Positions 25,889 through 34,427 of a stretch of DNA of 64,000 bases are shown here, piece by piece. The stretch is from Clostridium pasteurianum DSM 525 = ATCC 6013 (GTDB lineage: Bacteria > Bacillota > Clostridia > Clostridiales > Clostridiaceae). The notes below the pieces were generated by a model. The model did not search any database. It saw only the letters and a list, made by a program, of their open reading frames with translations, and had not been told where the DNA came from. The stretch is taken from positions 1,022,384-1,086,383 of the forward strand of contig NZ_CP009268.1 in assembly GCF_000807255.1 (NCBI RefSeq), in the 5' to 3' direction. Every line of letters begins with the position of its first letter. Within the stretch, counting starts at the first letter, position 1. The translations under genes and the position numbers were made by a program.

Positions 25889-26740
25889 ATGGATTCAACA
25901 TTTATATTAAAAGCAATTATAATTGCTATAGTAGAGGGATTAACTGAATTTATTCCGGTATCTTCTACAGGACACATGATATTAGTTGGATGGGCAATCG
26001 ATTTTAGAGGAGAATTTGCTAAGATGTTTGAAGTTGTAATTCAACTTGGTGCAATAATGGCAGTAGTTGTTCTGTATTGGAAGAAGATTAAAGAGAGTAT
26101 AGTAGAGTTCTTTAAGTTTATATTTACAAGGGGAAGAAAAGGAAAGACTGGTTTTAGATTTGGAATAAATGTTATCGCAGCATCTATTCCAATGGGAATT
26201 ACAGGAGCATTGTTTTACGATAAAATAAAATCAAAATTTATACCAGAAGCTGTTATAGTAGGTTTTATAGTTGGAGGAGTATTGTTAATTATAATCGAAA
26301 AGGTATATATAAATAAGGCTCATAAAGTAGAAAGTATAGACAGTATAACTCCTGTACAAGTAATTACAATTGGTTTGTTACAACTGCTTGCTGTATGGCC
26401 AGGAATGTCAAGAAGTGCTTCTACAATAATGGGTGGATGGATTGCAGGATTATCAACACCAATAGCAGCAGAGTTTTCATTTTTCATAGCTATTCCAGCT
26501 ATGATAGGGTCATCAGGAAAGGATTTATTTGAATTTGATTATTCTATAATGACACCTACATTATGGATTGCATTAATAGCTGGATTTATTGTGGCTTTTC
26601 TAGTAGCTTTGATTGTTATGAAAAAGTTTGTTGATTATCTGAAGAAGAAGCCAATGAAGATATTTGCAGTATATAGAATAGTAGTAGGCATTTTACTTGG
26701 GGTATTAGTATTAATTAAGATTATAACTTTAACAGAATAG
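25889..26740 (+). CDS. uppP: Undecaprenyl-diphosphatase UppP/BacA
   Basis: Integral membrane enzyme that dephosphorylates undecaprenyl pyrophosphate, recycling the cell-wall lipid carrier and lowering bacitracin sensitivity. The family motifs are VEGLTEFIPVSSTGH (15-29) and PGMSRSAST (171-179), with about eight membrane helices over 283 residues. SD GAGGGGG precedes ATG 25889. It is placed between bceRS and bceAB behind a BceR-like operator, so it is an inducible copy. Bacitracin traps its substrate, which fits the module. Confidence 0.95.
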   Translation: MDSTFILKAIIIAIVEGLTEFIPVSSTGHMILVGWAIDFRGEFAKMFEVVIQLGAIMAVVVLYWKKIKESIVEFFKFIFTRGRKGKTGFRFGINVIAASIPMGITGALFYDKIKSKFIPEAVIVGFIVGGVLLIIIEKVYINKAHKVESIDSITPVQVITIGLLQLLAVWPGMSRSASTIMGGWIAGLSTPIAAEFSFFIAIPAMIGSSGKDLFEFDYSIMTPTLWIALIAGFIVAFLVALIVMKKFVDYLKKKPMKIFAVYRIVVGILLGVLVLIKIITLTE

Positions 26741-26755
26741 GGGGAGCTTAAGAAG

Positions 26756-27511
26756 ATGGAGATTTTAGAGGTAAAAAACTTAAGTAAGGTATATGGCAAT
26801 AAAATAGTATTCAGTGCCTTAGATAATATAAGTTTCACCATAGAAGGAGGAGACTTTGTAGGTATAATGGGACCATCTGGAAGTGGAAAGACAACTCTAT
26901 TAAATATGGTTTCAACAGTAGACAAACCAACATCAGGAGAAATAAGAATAAAAGATAAAAATCCTTTGAAGCTCAAGGGAGATAATCTGGCCCTGTTTAG
27001 AAGGAGAGAATTAGGATTTGTATTTCAAGATTTCAACTTGTTAGATACGTTAACAGTTGGCGAAAATATTGTACTTCCACTTACACTAGACGGAATATCA
27101 GTAAAATATCAGGATGAAGAACTTAATAGAATATCAAAAATACTTGGAATTGAGGAGCTGATAAACAAGAGAACTTTTGAAATATCAGGAGGAGAGGCTC
27201 AAAGGACAGCTATTGCGAGAGCGTTAATACACAGTCCTACTTTACTTTTGGCAGATGAGCCTACTGGTAATTTGGATTCAAAAGCAGCTAAAACTGTAAT
27301 GGAATTATTAAAAAAAATAAACCAACAGGAAAAAGTAACTACAATGATGGTAACTCATGATCCCTTGTCAGCAAGCTATTGCAGCAGAATTTTATTTATA
27401 AAAGATGGTGCAATATATAATGAAATTTATAGAGGAGATAGCCGACAAAAGTTTTATCAGGAAATTATCGATGTGCTTGCATTATTGGGAGGGGAAACTA
27501 ATGAATTTTAG
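26756..27511 (+). CDS. bceA: BceA-like ABC transporter ATP-binding protein
   Basis: ATPase of a peptide-antibiotic detoxification transporter. It has Walker A GPSGSGKTT (39-47), Q-loop FVFQDFNLLD, signature ISGGEAQR, Walker B LLLADEPTGNLD and H-loop VTHD. It is 251 residues long. The gene follows uppP by 15 bases and overlaps the permease gene by 11, so all three are one transcript. With BceB it binds and frees drug-bound lipid intermediates, and its activity is sensed by BceS. Confidence 0.93.
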   Translation: MEILEVKNLSKVYGNKIVFSALDNISFTIEGGDFVGIMGPSGSGKTTLLNMVSTVDKPTSGEIRIKDKNPLKLKGDNLALFRRRELGFVFQDFNLLDTLTVGENIVLPLTLDGISVKYQDEELNRISKILGIEELINKRTFEISGGEAQRTAIARALIHSPTLLLADEPTGNLDSKAAKTVMELLKKINQQEKVTTMMVTHDPLSASYCSRILFIKDGAIYNEIYRGDSRQKFYQEIIDVLALLGGETNEF

Positions 27512-29354
27512 AGAGTTTGCCACTAAAAATGTGCATAGAAATGCAAAAGCATATTTTGCCTATTTTTTAAGTAGTAGTATATCAGCAGCGTTATTATTTT
27601 CTTTTACCATGATTATATTTCATCCTGATTTTGTGGTACTTAAATTACCTCAGTACTTAAAAAATACATTTAATATGACAACAGTCATTGCCTACTTATT
27701 TTTATGTTTCTTTGTGTTCTATTCGGTAAGTGTCTTTCTTAAAAGCAGGTATAAGGAATTTGGAATACTTTATACACTGGGTTCATCAAAAAAACAAATA
27801 CAGAGGATGATAAGCATTGAAAACATAATAATTAGTTCAGTATCGGCAATAGTAGGTATAATAATAGGAGTAGTTTTTTCAAAAATACTTTTAGCCGCTA
27901 GTGGGAAGTTGTTAGGATATAATGTACTAGGATTTTATCTTCCGATCAAAGCAATGCTAATTACCTTTATTGCTTTTGTAATGATAGGAATAGTAAATTC
28001 AGCATTATGTTCATTTATCATTAAAGAAGATAAAGTTTTAAGTTTACTTAAGGGAACTAAAAAACCTAGACCTGAACCAAAATCCTCTGTTATTCTTGTG
28101 ATTATTTGTATTGGATTATTGACAATAGGATATTATCTATCAATCACAGCAAGTATGAAGACAATAACCTATAGGATAATACCTGTGACAATAATGGTCA
28201 TTGCAGCAACATACTTTTTATTTTCTCAATTAAGCGTATTTGTAATAAAGTTACTTAAAAAAAATAGAAATTTATATATGAAGAAAACTACATTACTATG
28301 GGTATCAAATTTGCTATATAGAATAAAAAATAATACAAGAATGTTTTTCTTGATTACAATAACTTCAACAGTTGCCCTTACATCAATAGGAGCTGTATAT
28401 GCTTATTGGCGGGATAAAGAGATACATATAAATAGAGATTTTCCTCAAGCATTTTTCTGTTCTAATAGAGAGAATAATAAGACCAGAGCTGATTTTATAG
28501 AATCATCACTGAAAAAGGAAGGAGTCGATTATACCAAGGTCAGGGACGAAATGAAGATTGTCATCCCAGAGGGTGATAAAGATGAAGTCATTGTAATTAA
28601 AGAAAATGTTTATAAACAATTAGCATCAACACTATCTTTAGATACTATTATTTTTAATAAAAATGAGACTGTAGTAGCGGCACCTTTAGTTGGATATGAA
28701 AGAAGAAAAATTATTTTAGACAATATAAAACTAGATGTTATTGGGAAAAGTGATAAAAGAGTAATTCCCACCTTATATGGGGATATATATGTAATTAAAG
28801 ATAATGTATATGAAAAGATAAAAGGGGGTAAGATTTACTTTTGGGCATTTAATGTAAAGAATTATAAGGATACATTAAGTATATGTAAAAGTTATTATAA
28901 TAACTTTGAAATTGATTCAAAAGGCACTCAAAATATTAGTTTGCTAAAAGCCCATATATTAGAAAGTACTAAAATAGCCTATGGAGTAATTCTATTTAGT
29001 ACAATATTTATAGGACTTATCTTTTTTGTAACAACGGGAAGCTTCTTATATAACAAATGCTACATGGATATTTTAGAGGATAAAAAGAAATATAAGCAGT
29101 TAAATAAAATAGGACTAACCTATAAAGAAATAAAGAAGGTATTAACTATTGAGATAGGTATATTATTTTTATTTCCTTATATAATTGCTGTGGTACATTC
29201 CTTCTTTGCTCTTTCTGCATTAAAATATGCTTATGCAATAGAGATAACTGTAGCAGCATTTGTGGTGATGGGAAGTATGATGTTTGTTCAAATCATATAT
29301 TTCATTATTATAAGAAAAACCTATTTAATTGAGATTAAGAAAAGTTTATTATAA
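27501..29354 (+). CDS. bceB: BceB-like ABC transporter permease
   Basis: Permease of 617 residues with the ten-helix FtsX/BceB layout: four helices, then a pair with a large extracellular domain (about residues 320-490) between helices 7 and 8, and three C-terminal helices. The N-terminus FREFATKNVHRNAKAYFAYFL is typical of BceB. ATG 27501 follows GGGAGGGG inside the end of bceA. It confers resistance to peptide antibiotics such as bacitracin with BceA and signals to BceS. Confidence 0.93.
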   Translation: MNFREFATKNVHRNAKAYFAYFLSSSISAALLFSFTMIIFHPDFVVLKLPQYLKNTFNMTTVIAYLFLCFFVFYSVSVFLKSRYKEFGILYTLGSSKKQIQRMISIENIIISSVSAIVGIIIGVVFSKILLAASGKLLGYNVLGFYLPIKAMLITFIAFVMIGIVNSALCSFIIKEDKVLSLLKGTKKPRPEPKSSVILVIICIGLLTIGYYLSITASMKTITYRIIPVTIMVIAATYFLFSQLSVFVIKLLKKNRNLYMKKTTLLWVSNLLYRIKNNTRMFFLITITSTVALTSIGAVYAYWRDKEIHINRDFPQAFFCSNRENNKTRADFIESSLKKEGVDYTKVRDEMKIVIPEGDKDEVIVIKENVYKQLASTLSLDTIIFNKNETVVAAPLVGYERRKIILDNIKLDVIGKSDKRVIPTLYGDIYVIKDNVYEKIKGGKIYFWAFNVKNYKDTLSICKSYYNNFEIDSKGTQNISLLKAHILESTKIAYGVILFSTIFIGLIFFVTTGSFLYNKCYMDILEDKKKYKQLNKIGLTYKEIKKVLTIEIGILFLFPYIIAVVHSFFALSALKYAYAIEITVAAFVVMGSMMFVQIIYFIIIRKTYLIEIKKSLL

Positions 29355-29666
29355 TTTTGAGTAATTGAAGTCTACGGTTAACTAATTACATATATGAAAA
29401 ATGATAATGAAAATAAATTAGTAGTTGCAAGAGATCCTAATAAATATAATAAAGAATAGATTGAGGCACTTATAGAATTTCAGGAACGGTTTTTTAATAT
29501 AGATAAATAACTTATTAATTTAATTGAGAGACCATTTTTATAATACTATAAAAATGTATTGGTTTTTTATGTTAAATACTAGAATATAGTAAAATATATG
29601 TTATAATTTCTATATCAGTATAATAATAAAATATCAGTAATATAGTAAATAGGGAGATGTAGGAAC
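29355..29666 (+). other. Intergenic remnant and terminator
   Basis: One frame between 29403 and 29510 reads NENKLVVARDPNKYNKE, a stop, then IEALIEFQERFF; it has no start and looks like a broken small gene. A terminator hairpin follows at 29531-29568 (ACCA-TTTTTATA/TATAAAAAT...GGT then six T). Nothing else is seen. Confidence 0.5.
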
Positions 29667-29969
29667 ATGAAAATTGATATTGAAACAGCTAAAAAATATC
29701 TTAAAAATTCTAAGCAAGCTATTTTAGACGCTAAAAATTCAGTATTTACAGAGATGGAATTACAATCTGCTATTGATGAAATAATCCAAGATATAACACC
29801 AGAATTAAAGGGTAAAATATATATACTAAGGTCTACTTGGTTTGATGTTGGAAATGTGGTGACTTCGCAGAATTATTTAGATGAGGTAATAAAACCTTTT
29901 GTAAGAAAGATAAATAAAGAATTAAATTGGCGTATAGGCATACCTGCTGATATTATGGAAAGAGTATAA
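29667..29969 (+). CDS. Conserved hypothetical protein
   Basis: 100-residue soluble protein beginning MKIDIETAKKYLKNSKQAI with a helical N-terminal half and a C-terminal half containing YILRSTWFDVGNVV and FVRKINKELNWRIGIPADI. No membrane segment, zinc motif or recognised domain is present. ATG 29667 follows AGGGAGATG. It is a single gene between two terminators. The good ribosome site and codon pattern support expression; no function is offered. Confidence 0.7.
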   Translation: MKIDIETAKKYLKNSKQAILDAKNSVFTEMELQSAIDEIIQDITPELKGKIYILRSTWFDVGNVVTSQNYLDEVIKPFVRKINKELNWRIGIPADIMERV

Positions 29970-29972
29970 TTA

Positions 29973-30017
29973 AAAAATACCGTATTATTCAAAATTGAAT
30001 TTTACGGTATTTTTTAT
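29973..30017 (+). terminator. Intrinsic terminator
   Basis: AAAAATACCGTA pairs with TACGGTATTTTT around a loop of about 18 bases, directly after the 29667 gene. Confidence 0.85.
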
Positions 30018-30107
30018 ACTATACTAAGTCTAACGGTTAACAATGTTTTGTAAAATAAAATTAATATTACAATGTTAAGCTTTTTGTTTTAATAGAAAGA
30101 GTCTTAT

Positions 30108-30282
30108 ATGAAAATAGAAAAAAATACTATATTATATTTTTCTGGAACAGCAAACAGTTTTGGGTGGCAAAGGATATAAAAGGTGAGCTTGGAGAAGTTG
30201 ATTTATGTAATATAGGTTCACCTATACATGAAAAAGAAATAAAAGTGAATGCAGTAATACTTGGAATAGTACACATTTTCAA
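30108..30282 (+). pseudogene. EFR1-type flavodoxin/ferredoxin N-terminal remnant
   Basis: The sequence parallels the first 170 bases of the intact gene at 35413-36210 (IEKNTILYFSGT, then EKEIKVNAVILGIV) with small deletions that break the frame and no Fe-S part. It ends just before the ribosome site of the next gene. Confidence 0.8.
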
Positions 30283-30296
30283 TTAGGAGATTTATT

Positions 30297-30803
30297 ATGA
30301 ATAAAAAACTTATAATAATCAATGGCACTATGGGGGTAGGTAAAACTGCAACCTGTAAAGAATTAAATAAGAAACTCTATAATTCAGTATGGCTTGATGG
30401 TGATTGGTGCTGGAGGATGAATCCTTTTATTGTTAATGATGAGAATAAAGCTATGGTTATAGATAATATAACCTATATGTTAAGAAATTTTCTTGTTAAT
30501 TCATCCTGCAAGTACGTTATATTTAATTGGGTTATACATACCGAAGAAATTTTTAAGCTTATACTGCAAAGATTGAATGATTTAGAATTTGATCTTATAA
30601 AGATAACACTTATTTGTTCGGAAGAAATCCTTAAAAAGAGAATATTAAAGGATGTTCAGCTCAATTTGAGAGAGGACTCTGCTATTAGTACAAGTATTGA
30701 ACGGCTCAAATTATATGAAAATATGGATACAGTAAAAATTGATACAACTGATAATTCAATATCAGAAACTGTAGATACAATAATGAAGATTATTGATAAA
30801 TAA
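30297..30803 (+). CDS. P-loop nucleotide kinase-like protein
   Basis: 168-residue P-loop protein of the AAA_33/chloramphenicol-phosphotransferase-like kinase type. Walker A is NGTMGVGKTATCKELN (about 9-24). An acidic-aromatic substrate region reads VWLDGDWCWRMNPF and the lid is SEEILKKRILKDVQLNLRED with Arg residues for phosphate transfer. SD TAGGAGA precedes ATG 30297. It may phosphorylate a small molecule or nucleotide; the substrate is unknown. A single gene upstream of repeat B copy 1. Confidence 0.8.
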   Translation: MNKKLIIINGTMGVGKTATCKELNKKLYNSVWLDGDWCWRMNPFIVNDENKAMVIDNITYMLRNFLVNSSCKYVIFNWVIHTEEIFKLILQRLNDLEFDLIKITLICSEEILKKRILKDVQLNLREDSAISTSIERLKLYENMDTVKIDTTDNSISETVDTIMKIIDK

Positions 30804-30915
30804 TAAAATAAAAAAGATGAATAGTTTAATTTACTGAAAAAATATATTGTGATATATTGGAAGTAGTCATTTTATTATCAGATTAAATAATAGAATTAAG
30901 ATATACTAAGACTAT

Positions 30916-31153
30916 AGTTGAAGCAAGTTCTTAATTCAGGTGGGGATTCTTTTACCCCATCTGAATTTTAGAACTGCAAATGCATGGCTTACTTGGCGTC
31001 GAACTCCCACTTGAAGAAAAGTAGAGAACCAAAATCTTTTTTTGATTTTGTGTGAATCACTTTCACAGAGTGCAAGTAGAGAGCCCAAATTTTAATTTTG
31101 TGCGAATCACTTTCACAGAGTGCGTGGGAGACTTACGCCAAGTTAGTCAGGTT
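30916..31153 (+). repeat. Dispersed repeat B, longest copy
   Basis: About 240 bases. First a hairpin GTTCTTAATTCAGGTGGGG/CCCCATCTGAATTTTAGAAC (one long stem), then outer arms GGCTTACTTGGCG...CTCCCAC and GTGGGAGACTTACGCCAAG flanking two tandem copies of a roughly 50-base unit containing GAATCACTTTCACAGAGTGC. It is non-coding and ends 22 bases before the DUF4143 ATPase gene. Related copies lie at 39647, 44071, 49223 and 56600. The remainder of the 372-base gap (30804-31175) shows nothing. Confidence 0.85.
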
Positions 31154-31175
31154 AAAATTGTAAGGAAGTGATGAA

Positions 31176-32540
31176 ATGGGAGATAAAATAATAGATCTTA
31201 AAAGGGATGCTTATGAAAAATTATTAGAATGGAAAAATAATCACAATAATAAAGTGTTGCTAATAGAAGGTGCAAGGCAAGTAGGGAAAACTTATTTAGT
31301 GAAAAAATTTTCAAGGGAAAATTATAAGTATGTAATTTATATTAATCTATTAGAAGAAGCAGGAGAAGACTTACTTACAATTTATAATGTGATAAAACAA
31401 GAACGATTATCAGGAAAACTAGACAGGGAAAAAACTAATTCTCTAAAAGAAATGTTTAAAAGATTTTCTAATAATTTTAGAGATAGTGAAGAATGTATAA
31501 TTATAATAGATGAAATACAGGAATCTTATAAAATTTATAATATGATAAGACAGTTTGCAAGAAAATTTAAGACTCATTTCATTATGACGGGAAGTTATTT
31601 AGGAAGAGTTGTAATGCAAAAAGAATTTTGGTCACCTATGGGAGATGTAGATTTTTTTGAAATAAAACCATTGTCATTTACAGAATTTATGGAGGCTCTC
31701 AATTTAACACATCTATATAAAGCATTAGATTTGTACGGAAATAGTGATAAAAAAGATTATCAATTAATTTATGATAAATATAAAGATTACTTAGAAGTTG
31801 GAGGATATCCAGAGATTGTATGCGAATATTTAACAAATCATAAAAAGAATATTAATGATTTGTTTGAAAAATTATTACGAATATTTTGTGAGGAGTCTTC
31901 TAGATATTTTGATGGGGATATACTTACAACTAGAGTATTTGAAGACTGCATAAGTGCAATAATAGAAATTTTGGCTAGAAGCAAAAAAGGTGTTAAAGAA
32001 AGCAGTTATACAGAAGAATTACAGCAAATTATAACAAAAAAGTATTCAAGTAATATTACAAAAGAAAATTGTAATAGAGTACTTCAATGGTTTTATACAT
32101 CTAAATTCGTTAAAGATTGTGATAAGTTAATCGACTTTGATTTTACAAATATAAAGAAGCGTCAAAGATATTTTTTATCTGATGTAGGTATGGCAAATTT
32201 TGTTATGGAAAAGACAAATATATTGATGTCAGAATCTAATGGATTATTAAGTGAAACTTTTGTTTATAATTGCCTTTTAGATAAAATACCTACAATTCCT
32301 ATGTTTGGAGTTTATGGTGATGGTGAGTTGGATTTTATATATAGAAATAGAGAAAATGGTCAAATTTATGGGATAGAAGTTAAGTCAGGCAAAAATCCAG
32401 GTAAGACTATAGTAAAATCATTAGCTAATGGGAAAATAGATTTTGCAGTTTATCTTAAAGGTTTAACACAAGGTGGAATTGCCAATAAAACCTATACAAT
32501 TCCAATATTTTTGTTTCCAAGGTTTAAATTTACGTTCTAA
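31176..32540 (+). CDS. AAA_14/DUF4143 ATPase
   Basis: 454-residue ATPase of the AAA_14-DUF4143 family, common in anaerobes; role unresolved. Walker A is IEGARQVGKTYLV (about 28-40), Walker B CIIIIDEIQES, followed by sensor MTGSYLG. The C-terminal DUF4143 region has FLSDVGMANFV and the PD-(D/E)XK-like core GELDFIYR...GIEVKSG. ATG 31176 follows AAGGAAGTGATG. It is preceded by repeat B. It is not in an operon with obvious partners. Confidence 0.9.
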   Translation: MGDKIIDLKRDAYEKLLEWKNNHNNKVLLIEGARQVGKTYLVKKFSRENYKYVIYINLLEEAGEDLLTIYNVIKQERLSGKLDREKTNSLKEMFKRFSNNFRDSEECIIIIDEIQESYKIYNMIRQFARKFKTHFIMTGSYLGRVVMQKEFWSPMGDVDFFEIKPLSFTEFMEALNLTHLYKALDLYGNSDKKDYQLIYDKYKDYLEVGGYPEIVCEYLTNHKKNINDLFEKLLRIFCEESSRYFDGDILTTRVFEDCISAIIEILARSKKGVKESSYTEELQQIITKKYSSNITKENCNRVLQWFYTSKFVKDCDKLIDFDFTNIKKRQRYFLSDVGMANFVMEKTNILMSESNGLLSETFVYNCLLDKIPTIPMFGVYGDGELDFIYRNRENGQIYGIEVKSGKNPGKTIVKSLANGKIDFAVYLKGLTQGGIANKTYTIPIFLFPRFKFTF

Positions 32541-32562
32541 TTTATTTAAATTTAAAGCTGTA

Positions 32563-32615
32563 AAAATGAATATCTAGATTTTATTAAACATGAGTGTTTA
32601 GATAGAATAAATAAA
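32563..32615 (+). pseudogene. Scrap of the AAA-ATPase-like gene
   Basis: AAAATGAATATCTAGATTTT followed by codons resembling IKHECLDRINKF matches the remnant at 23740-23870. It is very short; listed because it marks the left edge of a duplicated block. Confidence 0.45.
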
Positions 32616-32642
32616 TTTTTAAAATATATACGGAGGGTCTTT

Positions 32643-33806
32643 ATGAATACTGCAAAAACTAATGTTCCTAAGAATAGAATATTTTTTATTGATAACATAA
32701 GATTGATTATGATTATTATAGTAGTTTTAGTTCATACCAGTGTTACATATAGTGGAATTGGTAGTTGGTATTATGTTGAAAATAAATCAGTTGATACAGT
32801 ATCAAAAGTTATATTTGCAATATTTAATACTTTTTCTCAGGCTTATTTTATGGGTTTTTTATTTTTAATAGCAGGTTATTTTATTCCTAAAGCTTATGAT
32901 AAAAAAGGTGCAGGTAAATTTATTAAAAACAGACTTGTAAGACTTGGCATACCAGTAATAATTTATATCTTTGTTATTCATCCATTTATTGAATATTTCA
33001 TTATGGGAGTTTTTCTTCATAAACCAGTACAAGCATTCAATCAATACTATATTAATTATATTAAGCCTGTTGGATTCTTAGGGAATACTGGTCCTTTATG
33101 GTTTGCTTTTGCATTATTAATTTTTACTTTATTTTATGATTTTGTGAGGGAGGCTTATAAGCAACCTGTTAAGTTAATAAAATATAAAAAATATCCTAGC
33201 CATTTTTCTATAATCCTTACAATAATCCTTATATCCTCTTTTAATTTCGTAGTAAGGATATTTGCACCAATTGGGACTTCAATTATGAATATGCAGTTAT
33301 GTTTTTTCTCTCAATACGTAGTGCTTTTTATTATTGGGATTTTAGCATGTAAAAATAATTGGTTTTCAAACTTACCCTATAAATTTGGAGTTTTTTGGTT
33401 GAAAATAGGCTTAGTATTAGGATTATTATTATGGATATTAATAATGCTATTCACAGGTCCATTAGATGGTAAAGAATATGTAATACTTGGTGGATTTTAT
33501 TGGCAGTCTGCAGTTTATGCATTTTGGGAGCAGTTAGTTTGTGCAGGAATGTGTTTGGGGCTGATTGTAATATTTAGAGATAAGTTTAACTATCAAGGCA
33601 AAGTTGTAAATTTTCTTTCACAAAATGCTTTTGGTGTATATGTTTTTCATGCTCCAATACTAATAGTAATATCCTTACTAATAAAGAATATTCATTTATA
33701 CCCAGTAATCAAATTTATTATTGCAGCATTAATTGTATTGCCAATTACCTTCACTTTTAGTTATATAATAAGAAAAGTTCCTATTTTAAAGAAGCTTTTT
33801 TCATAA
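32643..33806 (+). CDS. Acyltransferase_3 family membrane protein
   Basis: Integral membrane O-acyltransferase of 387 residues with about ten helices, moving acyl groups onto surface glycans or other exported molecules. The N-terminal family motif is FFIDNIRLIMIIIVVLVHTS with the conserved His in VLVH. A second conserved Arg-rich loop reads IKNRLVRLGIPVI. The C-terminal part contains NAFGVYVFHAPILI. SD CGGAGGG precedes ATG 32643. The acceptor is unknown. Confidence 0.9.
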   Translation: MNTAKTNVPKNRIFFIDNIRLIMIIIVVLVHTSVTYSGIGSWYYVENKSVDTVSKVIFAIFNTFSQAYFMGFLFLIAGYFIPKAYDKKGAGKFIKNRLVRLGIPVIIYIFVIHPFIEYFIMGVFLHKPVQAFNQYYINYIKPVGFLGNTGPLWFAFALLIFTLFYDFVREAYKQPVKLIKYKKYPSHFSIILTIILISSFNFVVRIFAPIGTSIMNMQLCFFSQYVVLFIIGILACKNNWFSNLPYKFGVFWLKIGLVLGLLLWILIMLFTGPLDGKEYVILGGFYWQSAVYAFWEQLVCAGMCLGLIVIFRDKFNYQGKVVNFLSQNAFGVYVFHAPILIVISLLIKNIHLYPVIKFIIAALIVLPITFTFSYIIRKVPILKKLFS

Positions 33807-34032
33807 AAATATTAATTATAAATTACAAAAATTTAACCTATATTGGCAGGTAGTTTTTAGTATTGGTATTATTAAAGGTCTTTATAAGATTTTTTAAAAC
33901 AGAAAATTAAGGATAATCAATACTTAGCTGGATTACATGACTAATTAAAGTTTATGTAATTTTGTGCATTAAAAATAATTTTAAATATAGGATAACAAAT
34001 CAAATAAAAAATATCTATGGAGATGATATTAT

Positions 34033-34404
34033 ATGAAGTATGAATGGCTCGATCAGTATTGCCTATCTAAAAAATGTGCTGAAAAAGATTTTAAAATAGA
34101 TTGGGAAGCGGTGAGATATCTTATAGGGGGTAAAATGTTTGCAATGCAGGGTGGAGATAAATATAAAAAATCAATTATTACTTTAAAATGTAAGCCTGAA
34201 TTAGGACAAGCACTACGAAATGAATATGAACATATTATCCCGGGATATTATATGAATAAACAGCACTGGAACTCAGTATATTTGGAGGGAGATGTGCCGG
34301 ATGATGTTTTAAAGCAAATGATAGATATGTCCTATGAACTGGCATTAAGCTCTTTTAGTAAAAAAATGCAAAAAGAGATTCTTCAAGTAGATAAAAATGA
34401 TTAA
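34033..34404 (+). CDS. MmcQ/YjbR family protein
   Basis: 123-residue protein of the MmcQ/YjbR family (CyaY-like fold, DNA-binding-like). It shows the family pattern of an N-terminal basic-acidic helix (EKDFKIDWEAVRYLIGGKMFAM), central SIITLKCKPELGQALR and C-terminal HWNSVYLEGDVPDDVLKQMIDMSYELAL. Function is not established. A truncated copy is at 23886-24029. ATG 34033 has ATGGAGATG upstream. It is followed closely by an MBL-fold gene. Confidence 0.9.
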   Translation: MKYEWLDQYCLSKKCAEKDFKIDWEAVRYLIGGKMFAMQGGDKYKKSIITLKCKPELGQALRNEYEHIIPGYYMNKQHWNSVYLEGDVPDDVLKQMIDMSYELALSSFSKKMQKEILQVDKND

Positions 34405-34427
34405 TTCTATAAGACGAGGAGTATTAT

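Noticed and set aside
25889-26740. uppP as the housekeeping copy
   Set aside because: Its position behind a BceR-type operator and in front of bceAB makes an inducible resistance copy more likely; another copy may exist elsewhere but cannot be checked here.
30995-31130. CRISPR-like tandem repeat
   Set aside because: Only two units, no regular unique spacers, and the units belong to a dispersed repeat family with copies elsewhere.
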